From Glaesserella parasuis (GTDB lineage Bacteria > Pseudomonadota > Gammaproteobacteria > Enterobacterales > Pasteurellaceae), in contig NZ_MUXW01000040.1 in NCBI RefSeq assembly GCF_002015085.1, forward strand, positions 1 to 56,066: a stretch of 56,066 nt of DNA, given 5' to 3'. The notes under the pieces were generated by a model, which made no database searches, was not told the origin of the DNA, and saw only the letters and a program-made list of their open reading frames with translations. Positions 24,846 to 34,200 of the stretch are shown piece after piece. A program made the translations under genes and the position numbers. The stretch's first letter is position 1; the number at the start of each line of letters is the position of its first letter.

Positions 24846-25243
24846 AAATCCTCCTAGAAAAAGTCAAATTTGAAATAAAACTTCATTGACGATCATTATA
24901 AAGAAAGATTTGCTTCATTTGTAGAAAATTTACTTAAAATTTGAACAAGATCATAATTTATCATGAAAAAGCCCTTGCTCAGATACAATCAATATTTTTA
25001 AGTTCCTACAAAGTATTCCAGTAATACTCCAATAGGATGAATAGAATATTGCGGGTTATTCATCTAAAAGTAATTATCTTTATTCTGAAATAGTAAACTA
25101 AAACCAAGCTAGATAATCTCAAGAAGATTGGGACTATAGTTCATAAAAGCATAACGATAGTGTAGTTTATGCCTGTAGTACCAGAATATATATTTGGATC
25201 TTAAACTACTCCGTTTATTCCAGTATATCTCATATTCTATAAC
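24846..25243. other. Intergenic stretch between dapF and nagB
   Basis: There are 398 A+T-rich bases between two minus-strand genes. I find no reading frame that resembles a gene and no clear terminator for dapF. A weak CRP-like sequence TTTGA-N6-TCATA lies near 24940. It may contain decayed sequence, but nothing is recognisable. Confidence 0.35.
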
Positions 25244-26068
25244 TTATGACTTCAGAGCCCCATCATAAATATGTTCTGCATCACCTGTCATATAAAGCGG
25301 TGAACCTACACCTTGCCATTCGATATGCAAGGTTCCACCCGGAAGATCTACTTGAACACGGCTATCTAATAAGCCTTGCATAATCCCAACCGCAACAGCC
25401 CCACAAGCACCGCTACCACAGGCTTGTGTTTCGCCTGCACCACGCTCAAACACTCTTAGTTTGATATGATTTCGATTGATGACTTGCATAAAACCGATAT
25501 TGGCACGCTCTGGGAAACGTTCGTGGCGTTCAAGTAAAGCCCCCAATTCATTGACATTGGCGGTTTGAATATTTTCAACCTGTAACACACAGTGCGGATT
25601 ACCCATTGAAACGACACCACATAACACCGTTTGAATATCCGTGCGTAAAATATAATTTTTTTCAAACTTATTTGCGGTAAAAGGAATTTGTGCAGGTTCC
25701 CAAATCGGTTCCCCCATATTTACGCGAACTTGACCATCGTCTTGTAAACTTAAAACCATTTTGCCTTTCGCTGTACTCACGCCAATATCCTGCTTATTGG
25801 TTAAGCCCTTTAAGGTAACAAATCGAGCGAAACATCTTGCTCCATTTCCACACTGAGAGACTTCACTGCCATCAGCATTAAAAATACGGTAGTGAAAGTC
25901 CAGTTCTGGATCATAGGGTGGTTCGACCAATAGTAGTTGATCAAAACCTACGCCACGATGGCGATCTGCCCATTTACGAATGAGTTCTTCCGTTAAATAA
26001 ACATTCTGCGTTACTCCGTCAATCACCATAAAGTCATTGCCAAGTCCGTGCATTTTTGAAAACTGCAT
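25244..26068 (-). CDS. dapF: Diaminopimelate epimerase
   Basis: This 274-aa protein has both catalytic cysteines in their conserved settings: SQCGNGARCFARF near residue 73 and QACGSGACGAVAVG near residue 217. It interconverts LL- and meso-diaminopimelate for lysine and peptidoglycan synthesis. It is divergent from dcuB and appears to be transcribed alone. Length and N-terminus (MQFSKMHGLGNDF) match the family. Confidence 0.96.
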   Translation of the reverse strand: MQFSKMHGLGNDFMVIDGVTQNVYLTEELIRKWADRHRGVGFDQLLLVEPPYDPELDFHYRIFNADGSEVSQCGNGARCFARFVTLKGLTNKQDIGVSTAKGKMVLSLQDDGQVRVNMGEPIWEPAQIPFTANKFEKNYILRTDIQTVLCGVVSMGNPHCVLQVENIQTANVNELGALLERHERFPERANIGFMQVINRNHIKLRVFERGAGETQACGSGACGAVAVGIMQGLLDSRVQVDLPGGTLHIEWQGVGSPLYMTGDAEHIYDGALKS

Positions 26069-26095
26069 AATTTTTCCTATTATTAGAATTTTTTA

Positions 26096-26136
26096 TTGAT
26101 CTAGATCATAACGATTATAAATTTTTATGCTATATT
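26096..26136 (+). promoter_or_regulatory. FNR box and -10 element of dcuB
   Basis: TTGATCTAGATCAT (26096-26109) matches the FNR consensus TTGAT-N4-ATCAA at 9 of 10 positions. An extended -10, TGC-TATATT, lies at 26128-26136. If transcription starts near 26143 the box is centred at about -41, the class II activator position. Anaerobic induction is therefore expected. Confidence 0.75.
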
Positions 26137-26141
26137 GCACA

Positions 26142-26195
26142 CCCTTTATAAAAGGGCGAACAATCGCCAACTCTTCCTCAGTATGAGGGCTTTTT
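26142..26195 (+). promoter_or_regulatory. Hairpin-packed dcuB leader with terminator-like element
   Basis: Three small stems are visible. CCCTTT/AAAGGG (26142-26156) and GGCGA/TCGCC (26155-26168) overlap and exclude each other. CCTCA/TGAGG (26176-26188) is followed by GCTTTTT. The last resembles an intrinsic terminator 25 bases before the dcuB start, so the leader could act as an attenuator. Stems are short; function is inferred. Confidence 0.4.
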
Positions 26196-26220
26196 CGTTA
26201 AATTACAATGGAGACAAATT

Positions 26221-27543
26221 ATGTCTGCTATGTTTCTTATTGAATTTGCCGTTGTATTACTCTGTATTTTAATCGGTGCGCGCCTTGGTGGTATCGGTTT
26301 AGGGGTAATGGGCGGTTTAGGTTTGGCAATCCTCTCTTTTGGATTTGGCTTAAAACCTGCAGGTCTTCCAATCGACGTTATGTTTATGATTATGGCTGTA
26401 GTTTCTGCTGCTGCTGCAATGCAAGCCGCTGGCGGTTTAGACTATATGATCAAAATCGCAACAAACATTTTACGTCGTAATCCAAAACACATCACTTTCA
26501 TCGCACCAGCGGTAACTTGGACATTTACTTTCTTAGCAGGTACAGGTCACGTTGCTTACTCTGTATTACCTGTGATTGCAGAAGTTAGTCGTCATAACGG
26601 TATCCGTCCTGAACGTCCACTTTCAATGGCTGTTATTGCCTCACAATTTGCTATTGTAGCAAGCCCGATTGCTGCCGCGGTAGTGTCTGTTGCTGCAATG
26701 ATCGAACCACAAGGTTATAGCATTGGTGACATTTTATTAGTGACTATTCCAGGTACGATTTTAGGTCTTTTCTGTGCGTGTTTATTCGTAAATAAAATGG
26801 GTAAAGAGTTAAAAGATGACCCTAATTATCAACGTTTATTACAAGATCCTGAGTATGTGGCAAGAAATCACGCAGATACAAACCCAGCTGAGATCCAAAT
26901 TAGCCCAACGGCTAAAACCTCTGTAAGTTTATTCTTATTTGGTGCATTACTTGTTGTGTTTATGGGTTCATTCAAAGAGTTACGCCCAGTATTCGACGGC
27001 AAAGCAATGGGAATGGCTCATACTATCGAAATCGTGATGCTGACTGTGGCTGCATTAATTATGCTTATCTGCAAACCAAATGGTAATGCGATTACACAAG
27101 GTTCTGTATTCCACGCAGGTATGCGTGCGGTTATTGCAATCTTCGGTATTGCTTGGATGGGCGATACTTTAATGGACGCTCATATGACCGAAGTTAAAGA
27201 TATGGTGAAAGGCTTAGTTGAAACTGCACCGTGGGCATTTGCGTTCGCATTGTTCGTACTTTCTGTATTAGTAAACAGCCAAGGTGCAACAGTAGCAACC
27301 CTATTCCCGTTAGGTGTAGCGTTAGGTATCCCTGCACCAATCTTAATCGGGGTATTCGTTGCAGTAAACGGTTACTTCTTTGTTCCTAACTACGGTCCAA
27401 TCATTGCGTCTATTGACTTTGACACGACTGGAACAACCAAAATTGGTAAATTCATTTTCAACCACAGCTTTATGATCCCAGGCTTATTAAGCATGGCATT
27501 CTGTTTAGTGTTTGGCTTAGTATTAGCGAATGTTTTACTCTAG
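26221..27543 (+). CDS. dcuB: Anaerobic C4-dicarboxylate transporter DcuB
   Basis: This 440-aa inner-membrane protein has the Dcu family N-terminus (EFAVVLLCILIGARLGGIGLG), GTGHVAYSVLPVI and a C-terminal GYFFVPNYGP. It exchanges external fumarate for internal succinate during fumarate respiration. It could be DcuA, but the FNR box and overall sequence favour DcuB. ATG 26221 follows AATGGAGACAAATT. It is probably monocistronic. Confidence 0.92.
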   Translation: MSAMFLIEFAVVLLCILIGARLGGIGLGVMGGLGLAILSFGFGLKPAGLPIDVMFMIMAVVSAAAAMQAAGGLDYMIKIATNILRRNPKHITFIAPAVTWTFTFLAGTGHVAYSVLPVIAEVSRHNGIRPERPLSMAVIASQFAIVASPIAAAVVSVAAMIEPQGYSIGDILLVTIPGTILGLFCACLFVNKMGKELKDDPNYQRLLQDPEYVARNHADTNPAEIQISPTAKTSVSLFLFGALLVVFMGSFKELRPVFDGKAMGMAHTIEIVMLTVAALIMLICKPNGNAITQGSVFHAGMRAVIAIFGIAWMGDTLMDAHMTEVKDMVKGLVETAPWAFAFALFVLSVLVNSQGATVATLFPLGVALGIPAPILIGVFVAVNGYFFVPNYGPIIASIDFDTTGTTKIGKFIFNHSFMIPGLLSMAFCLVFGLVLANVLL

Positions 27544-27716
27544 TAGAACTTCAATTTGATCTACACTAAAAGCTAGACTTTTTAATAGAAGGGCTGAGTG
27601 CTATATTTAATAGCGCTGTGTCCTTTTATCCTTATTTGAAGATACATATCAGACATTTCTGGTTTAATCTCAATACCTTTATCTGTCTAAGCGTCACTTA
27701 TAAAAATGGCTCATAG

Positions 27717-27758
27717 AATAAAAATAGCTTAAAGTCTTTATTATAAGACTTTAAGCTA
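27717..27758 (-). terminator. Terminator after panF
   Basis: TAGCTTAAAGTCTT (27725-27738) and AAGACTTTAAGCTA (27745-27758) form a perfect 14-bp stem. The minus strand continues into TTTTTATT. Confidence 0.8.
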
Positions 27759-27804
27759 TATGAAAAGGCATTTCTCGTTAAAAAGTATTATTAGCTAATA
27801 ATTT

Positions 27805-29235
27805 CTAGTCCTTTTTTAATGTTACACACCGATTTCCCACTAAAAAAGCAATAAGTCCAATTACTAATGCTGGCACGATGGCGTGAAAGCTAAATATTTT
27901 GATAGATAGGCTTGTCATTAACACATAACTTGATAAACCTGCAATCATTGAACAAATAGCCCCTGTTGCATTCGCTTTTTTCCAGAATAGTCCCAATACA
28001 ATTACCCATAAGAATGTCGCTTCTAACCCTCCCAGAGAGAGTAAGTTTAACCAAATGAGCATTTCAGGTGGGTTAATGGCTGCGATCACCAATAAAACGC
28101 TGATCACTAGGGTAGTGATTGTCGAGAAACGTTTAATTTTTTCTTCATTTTCAACCGCTTGTGGCTTAATTGCGAGATAGAGATCTTTAATCAGGGTTGA
28201 AGAAGATTGAATAAGCATTGAGTCGATTGAGGACATAATGGCTGCCATTGGTGCAGCTAAGAAAATGCCTGCAACAACAGGCGGAAGTACTTGTAACATC
28301 AAGGTTGGGATAACTTGATCGGCAACTTTTAGATCGGGAATCACCGCTCGTCCCAACGCACCTGCTAAATGCATACCAAACATCAACACAGCAACAACGA
28401 CAGTGCCAATAATCAAAGCTCGATGTAAAGCCTTGCTATCTTTATATGCCATACTCCGCACTGCAAAATGTGGCAATCCAATTAGACCAAAGCAGACCAA
28501 TACCCAGAAAGATGTCATAAAGGTGAAGTCTAGTGGACGTTCATCAATACCATAAGGTGCAGTCAGTTGAGGGTTGATATTTTCTAACTGGGTAATTGCA
28601 GCATCAACGCCTCCCGTTGCATAAATTACACCGCCAAGCAGTAGTAATGTGCCTACAACCATCACTAAGCCTTGAATCGTATCGGTCAAAACGACGGCAC
28701 GAAAGCCCCCGATAAAGGTATAAATACCAACAGTGACCGCAAAAATAATGATCGCGGTGCCGTAGGAAATGCCAAGCGTAGTTTCAAGCAAACGTCCAGC
28801 ACCGATAAACTGTACGGTCATCATTGCAAAGAAAGAGAGCAATAGAGCAAAGCTAGCAATCCACACCACAAAGCGATGTTGATAACGTGTTAACAACAAG
28901 TCGTTGATCGTTAAACTTTTGTTTTGGCGAGCAAACATCGCAATGCGTTTGCCAACAATCCCTAATGAGAGCAAAACGGCTGGCACTTGAATCATTGCCA
29001 ATAAGACCCAGCCCAAGCCATATTTGTATGCCGCACCTGGCCCGCCAATAAAGCTACTTGCCCCAACATAAGTGGCTGCTGTCGTCATTGCCAAAACAAA
29101 ACCAGACATTGAGCGTCCACCGACGTAATATTCTGATAAAAAGCTACCGCTTGTACGTTGGCGATAGGCATAATAGGCTACGCCAAATACGAAAATGAGA
29201 TAGGCGATTAAAGGTAACAACAACTCAAGATTCAT
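27805..29235 (-). CDS. panF: Sodium/pantothenate symporter
   Basis: This 476-aa member of the sodium:solute symporter family has about 13 membrane helices. It shows the conserved SEYYVGGRSMSG and GFRAVVLTDTIQG segments. It imports pantothenate with Na+ for coenzyme A synthesis. It overlaps yhdT by 11 bases in the yhdT-panF order known from E. coli and Haemophilus. The substrate assignment rests on that pairing and on sequence likeness. Confidence 0.93.
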   Translation of the reverse strand: MNLELLLPLIAYLIFVFGVAYYAYRQRTSGSFLSEYYVGGRSMSGFVLAMTTAATYVGASSFIGGPGAAYKYGLGWVLLAMIQVPAVLLSLGIVGKRIAMFARQNKSLTINDLLLTRYQHRFVVWIASFALLLSFFAMMTVQFIGAGRLLETTLGISYGTAIIIFAVTVGIYTFIGGFRAVVLTDTIQGLVMVVGTLLLLGGVIYATGGVDAAITQLENINPQLTAPYGIDERPLDFTFMTSFWVLVCFGLIGLPHFAVRSMAYKDSKALHRALIIGTVVVAVLMFGMHLAGALGRAVIPDLKVADQVIPTLMLQVLPPVVAGIFLAAPMAAIMSSIDSMLIQSSSTLIKDLYLAIKPQAVENEEKIKRFSTITTLVISVLLVIAAINPPEMLIWLNLLSLGGLEATFLWVIVLGLFWKKANATGAICSMIAGLSSYVLMTSLSIKIFSFHAIVPALVIGLIAFLVGNRCVTLKKD

Positions 29236-29464
29236 CTTTTCCCCCTAAATCAATATCTTGATAAATCCATTTTACTACTGCGCTGATCAATAACGTTAAT
29301 ACGATTGGAAGATAGACACAACTTAATTCAAACCAGAGGGGAAAGCCTAAAAAACCTCGCCCTGCAGGTGAAAAATAAGCAAAACCGACCCAACCCATAA
29401 CATAAAATAGCGTCAGATATAATGCCCAACGCACTTCACGATCTATTTGTTTAGACACCTTCAT
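29225..29464 (-). CDS. yhdT: YhdT-family small membrane protein (DUF997)
   Basis: This 79-aa protein with two membrane helices and a PAGRGFLGFPLWFELSC core matches YhdT, always found upstream of panF and overlapping it. It may help the symporter fold or function; its role is not established. ATG 29464 is preceded by a good AGGAGGACTATGA. Confidence 0.9.
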   Translation of the reverse strand: MKVSKQIDREVRWALYLTLFYVMGWVGFAYFSPAGRGFLGFPLWFELSCVYLPIVLTLLISAVVKWIYQDIDLGGKDES

Positions 29465-29490
29465 AGTCCTCCTATTTTTTAGCTAAAATA

Positions 29491-29512
29491 AAACCTCGCA
29501 GTTGAGAGGTTT
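29491..29512 (-). terminator. Terminator after metJ
   Basis: AAACCTC/GAGGTTT form a 7-bp stem followed on the minus strand by TTTATTTT. Confidence 0.7.
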
Positions 29513-29520
29513 GAAATCAT

Positions 29521-29838
29521 TTAATATTGCCACTTATCTGGATCTATTCCTAGCTCTCGCATTTTCAGTTTTGCTTCCTCAGGAATTTCATTGCTACGTT
29601 CTTTCATTAAATCATCGTCGGTTGGCAATGGCTGACCTGTAAAGGCGTGTAAAAACGCTTCACAAAGCAATTCACTGTTTGTGGCGTGGCGTAAATTACG
29701 AATTTGACGGCGAGTGCGTTCGTTAGTCAAAATTTCCAATACTTTAATCGGAATAGATACCGTAATTTTCTTTACTTGTTCACTTTTTTTACCGTGTTCA
29801 GCATAAGGGCTGATATATTCACCGTTCCAATCTGCCAT
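29521..29838 (-). CDS. metJ: Methionine repressor MetJ
   Basis: This 105-aa ribbon-helix-helix repressor has KKITVSIPIKVLEILTNERT, the DNA-contacting beta strand, and RQIRNLRHATNSELLCEAFLHAF. It binds met boxes (AGACGTCT) with S-adenosylmethionine as corepressor. Length and sequence are nearly the E. coli form. ATG 29838 follows AGGAACGGACA. I find no convincing met box in the divergent intergenic region. Confidence 0.97.
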   Translation of the reverse strand: MADWNGEYISPYAEHGKKSEQVKKITVSIPIKVLEILTNERTRRQIRNLRHATNSELLCEAFLHAFTGQPLPTDDDLMKERSNEIPEEAKLKMRELGIDPDKWQY

Positions 29839-29850
29839 TGTCCGTTCCTA

Positions 29851-29880
29851 AATATAAAAGTTGGCGAGCATTTTAATCAA
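29851..29880 (-). promoter_or_regulatory. metJ promoter
   Basis: On the minus strand TTGATT (29875-29880) and TATATT (29851-29856) lie 18 bases apart, just upstream of the metJ ribosome-binding site. Confidence 0.5.
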
Positions 29881-30020
29881 AACTTTATGTTATTGCAATC
29901 TTGAATAATAGCGCCTGTTCAGATGTAAGGCATTGTTCTCCATCTAAAAATAATGTCATTTTCCTTGACGGCTCAATTCTAAATCTGTACCATTCGCGCG
30001 TTTTTTTTACTTGAGGATAC

Positions 30021-30112
30021 ACATTTTGGACAGTCACAGTCGATACTTATCAGTTTTTTAACCCACCTCGTCCAAAACATCTTTGCCGACGAGCGTCGGT
30101 AATTCTTATCAG
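30021..30112 (+). promoter_or_regulatory. Structured sequence upstream of corA
   Basis: TTTTGGAC (30024-30031) can pair with GTCCAAAA (30070-30077). A GC-rich hairpin CCGAC-GAGC-GTCGG follows at 30086-30099. The nonamer CTTATCAGT occurs twice, near 30045 and 30104. The rest of the 333-base metJ-corA gap shows no gene. The folding suggests a regulated leader, perhaps Mg2+-linked given corA, but it matches no riboswitch I know. Confidence 0.35.
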
Positions 30113-30171
30113 TATCTTATATTTTGTTCCTTTTTGTTCATCGCCTCATATCCAATTTTTAGGAGTATGAA

Positions 30172-31137
30172 ATGATCAGAGCTTTTTCGTTAAATAACGA
30201 TCGCCTAGTCAGTGTAGATGAAAATATTCAAAATCAATTTAATGAAGCTATTTGGATCGATTTGATTGATCCTACAGATGAAGAACGTGGTGTTTTAGAA
30301 ACGCGATTAGATCAGACCCTTGCGGAAGAACACGAATTGGAAGACTTAGAGGCTTCTGCACGTTTTTTTGAAGATGAAGATGGCTTACATTTACACTCAT
30401 TCTTCTACTGCTTAGATGATGACGACTATGCCGATATTGCTACTGTTGGTTTTACTATTCGGGACGGGCGTTTATTTACATTGCGTGAACGGGAACTACC
30501 CGCTTTCCGTTTGTATCGAATGCGCTCCCGTCGTGCAAAATTGATAGATGGCAATGCTTACGAGCTTCTACTTGACCTATTTGAAACTAAGATTGAGCAG
30601 TTGGCAGATGTTATTGAGAATATCTATGCAGATTTAGAAAAATTAAGCCGTGTGGTTCTCAGTACTCATGAGGGTGAAAATAAAGGCGAGCATAACTTTG
30701 ATGATGCCCTTGCTGAATTAACGGAACTTGAAGATGCCAGTTCTAAAGTTCGTCTATGTTTGATGGATACTCAGCGAGCATTGAGTTTCTTATTGCGTAA
30801 AACCCGTTTGCCAAATAATCAGCTTGAACAAGCTCGTGATATTATGCGAGATATTGAATCACTTCAACCGCATAACGAATCGCTTTTCCAAAAGGTAAAC
30901 TTTTTAATGCAAGCAGCAATGGGTTTTATCAATATTGAGCAGAACCGTATTATGAAATTTTTCTCGGTAGTGTCCGTGATGTTCCTTCCTGCAACATTGG
31001 TCGCATCTACTTACGGTATGAATTTTGAGTTTATGCCAGAACTGGGATTTAAATATGGTTATCCAATGGCGATTGGCTTAATGATTTGTGCTGCTGCGAC
31101 ACCATATCTTTATTTTAAACGCAAAGGGTGGCTATAG
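30172..31137 (+). CDS. corA: Magnesium/cobalt transport protein CorA
   Basis: This 321-aa protein has a long cytoplasmic alpha/beta and coiled-coil part followed by two membrane helices. Between them is the signature YGMNFEFMPEL (about residues 280-290), the pentameric channel filter. It is the constitutive Mg2+ uptake channel. AGGAG six bases upstream decides ATG 30172. The C-terminal YFKRKGWL is typical. Confidence 0.96.
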   Translation: MIRAFSLNNDRLVSVDENIQNQFNEAIWIDLIDPTDEERGVLETRLDQTLAEEHELEDLEASARFFEDEDGLHLHSFFYCLDDDDYADIATVGFTIRDGRLFTLRERELPAFRLYRMRSRRAKLIDGNAYELLLDLFETKIEQLADVIENIYADLEKLSRVVLSTHEGENKGEHNFDDALAELTELEDASSKVRLCLMDTQRALSFLLRKTRLPNNQLEQARDIMRDIESLQPHNESLFQKVNFLMQAAMGFINIEQNRIMKFFSVVSVMFLPATLVASTYGMNFEFMPELGFKYGYPMAIGLMICAAATPYLYFKRKGWL

Positions 31138-31223
31138 ATATTTAATTTTGTCCTTTAAGCCTAAATCAAAAAAAGTGATGTTCGCTGCATTAATTAGTTC
31201 AACTTCAATGATTGTCACCAGAT

Positions 31224-31256
31224 AATAGCCACGCATAACGTGGCTATTTTGCTTTT
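31224..31256. terminator. Bidirectional terminator between corA and mfd
   Basis: AATAGCCACG/CGTGGCTATT with a CATAA loop is followed on the plus strand by TTGCTTTT. It overlaps the mfd stop region. Confidence 0.75.
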
Positions 31257-34200
31257 AACGTATTTTCTCAATCAACTCCACCACAAACGCCAAGCGATCT
31301 TCTGGTCGTTCCATTGGCTTGGTAAAGCGGAATTTCAACGGGCCGTCAAATTTATAGACATTTTTATCCGCTTGGATCAGCTTTAAAAACTTCATCGGAT
31401 CAGGCGTTGCGGTTGGTTTAAACTCTAGATAACCGCCGTTGATCCCTGCATCAACTTTTTTCAACTGCAACCCTTTTGCCAAATGGCGTAACTGAGTAAT
31501 CTGGAACAGATTTTTCGTGGCTTCTGGCAGTAAACCGAAGCGGTCAATCAGCTCAATTTTCAGATCTTTTAAGGCTTCATCACTCTCTGCACTGGCAATG
31601 CGTTTGTAGAACGACAAACGCATATTCACATCAGGCAGATAATCATCAGGCAGTAACGCAGGCACTCGCAATTCAATATCCACTTGCTGTTGGGTGATTT
31701 CGTCTAAAGTCGGTTCACGCCCTTCTTGCAAGGCTTTGACCGCATTTTCAAGCAGTTCCATATAGAGTGAAAAGCCTAAGCTCTCAATCTGTCCGCTCTG
31801 CTCACTACCGAGTAATTCCCCTGCCCCACGAATTTCAAGATCGTGGGTCGCCAGCACAAAGCCTGCTCCAAGGTTATCAATGCTACTCATCGCTTCTAAC
31901 CGCTGTTGTGCATCTTTAGTCAGCGTTTTTGGTGGAGGGGTTAGCATATAAGCATAGGCTTGGTGGTGCGAACGACCAACACGCCCACGCAGTTGGTGTA
32001 GCTGTGCCAAGCCGAATTTATCCGCTCGCTCAATAATAATGGTATTGGCGGTCGGCACATCAATCCCTGTTTCAATAATGGTTGAGCAAACCAACAGATT
32101 AAAACGTTGGTGGTAGAAATCAGACATTACCCGTTCCAACTCACGCTCTCGCATCTGCCCGTGTCCGATCACAATGCGAGCTTCCGGCACCAGTTCGGCA
32201 AGCTGTTGTGCAGTATTTTCAATAGTCGCCACATCGTTATGCAAATAATATACTTGTCCGCCACGCAGAATTTCACGCAAAATCGCTTCTTTGATCACCG
32301 TATCATCGCTTTGTCGCACAAAGGTTTTGATTGATAAACGGCGAGCCGGCGGACTAGCGATAATCGACAGATCTCGCATTCCGTTCAACGCCATATTGAG
32401 CGTTCTTGGAATTGGCGTTGCCGTGAGCGTGAGAATATCAATATTGGCACGCAGTTGCTTAATTCGCTCTTTTTGACGCACGCCGAAACGGTGTTCTTCG
32501 TCAATCACCAACAAGCCAAGATCCTTGAACTGCACATCTTCTTGCAATAATTTATGCGTGCCGACCAAAATATCGACTTTGCCGTCCGCCACTTTTGCCA
32601 GAATTTCCTTCTGCTCTTTGGCGGTTTTGAAACGGGAAAGCACTTCCACGTTGATCGGATAATTGGCAAAACGATCTTTAAAATTCTCAAAATGTTGTTG
32701 TGCCAACAAGGTTGTTGGGGCGAGGATCGCCACTTGTTTATGGTTCATTACCGCCAAGAAGGTCGCTCGCATTGCCACTTCGGTTTTACCAAAGCCAACA
32801 TCGCCACACACGAGGCGATCCATCGCTTTCGGCAAGCACATATCGCTAATCACTGCATTGATCGCCGTTTTCTGATCTTCGGTTTCTTCAAACGGGAAAG
32901 TGTTGCTAAATTGCACGAATGCATCACGATCATACTCGAACGCAAAGCCTTTTTGCGACTCGCGTTTCGCATAGACATCCAGCAACTCCGCCGCCACATC
33001 ACGAATTTTCTCCGCCGCTTTTTGGCGAGTTTTCGCCCACGCTTCCGATCCCAACTTATGCAACGGAGCATTTTCGTCCGTGCCGCCGATATAACGGCTA
33101 ATCAAATGAAGCGAAGCCACAGGCACATAAAGTTTGGCATCGTTGGCATAATGCAACACAAGGTATTCTGCCTTAATGCCGCCTGCATCAAGGGTGGTTA
33201 AACCGCCATAACGCCCCACGCCGTTTTCCAAATGCACCACTGCTTGCCCGATTTTCAGTTCGGCAAGGTTGCGGATCAAAGTATCAGGATTAACAGTTTT
33301 ACGGCTTTTCTCTTGTCGGCGACTTTGCTGAACTTTTTCGCCTAACAGCTCCGTTTCGCAAATTATCGCCAGTTTTTGACCGCTTGTTTCAATAATAAAA
33401 CCTTGATCAAGCGGTGAGATCAGTAAAGAAATTGGCGAATTGATCTCCGCCAGTTGCTTCACTTGCTTTGGTTTGATATTTAACGGCGCAAGTAACTCCA
33501 GCAAGGTTTCCCGTCTGCCTTCCGTTTCCACCGAAAAGAGGATTTGCCCCTTAAATTTCTGCTGAAACTGTAAAAAAGCGGCAAAAGGCTCTTTTTGGTT
33601 GGATTGCACCGCAATGTCAGGCAGCGGCTCAAGGTTAGCGTTCTGCTTCGCCGTCGAACTGCGGATTTTCTCGTTGGTTAAAGTTAAACGAGGATAGCCT
33701 TTTAGCTGTTGGTTAATCTGATCGATATTGAACCAAAGCTGTTCAGGTGGAAGTAGTGGTCGCATCGGATCGACACGGCGACTATCATAACGTCTTGCGG
33801 TATCCTGTTGAAATTGCTCGGCTTTTTGCTGAATATCGGCAAAGGTAATAAACAACGTCTGTTCAGGCAGATACTCAAACAAGCTCGCCATTTGCTCAAA
33901 AAAGAGCGGTTGCCAGTATTCAATCCCTGCATTCAAAATGCCTTTGCTCACCTGCTGATAAATATGCTCAGGTTCGCGGCGGATTTCACCGAATTGTTCA
34001 CGGAACTTGCCACGAAAATACTCGATCCCGTTGCTATCTGTCGGGAATTCGTGGGCTGGCAATAAATTGATTTCGTCTATCTGTTCAATGGTGCGTTGAT
34101 TATCCACATCAAAGGTGCGGATCGTGTCAATTTCATCATCAAAAAAGTCCAAACGATAAGGCGAATTCGCCCCCATCGGATAGAGATCGAGCAACGCTCC

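Noticed and set aside
24846..25243. A decayed transposase between nagB and dapF
   Set aside because: All six frames are broken and no transposase-like motif could be recognised.
29839..30020. A MetJ-binding met box in the metJ upstream region
   Set aside because: CAGATGTAAG near 29918 is only a poor single half match, and met boxes require tandem 8-mers.
26189..30196. The same 15-mer (GCTTTTTCGTTAAAT) in the dcuB leader and at the corA start
   Set aside because: One copy is within the conserved CorA N-terminal codons and the other in a hairpin tail; the shared A/T-rich string is best explained by chance.
32554..33201. A 215-codon frame antisense within mfd
   Set aside because: It is a shadow of the strongly conserved mfd helicase region and has no family likeness or ribosome-binding site.
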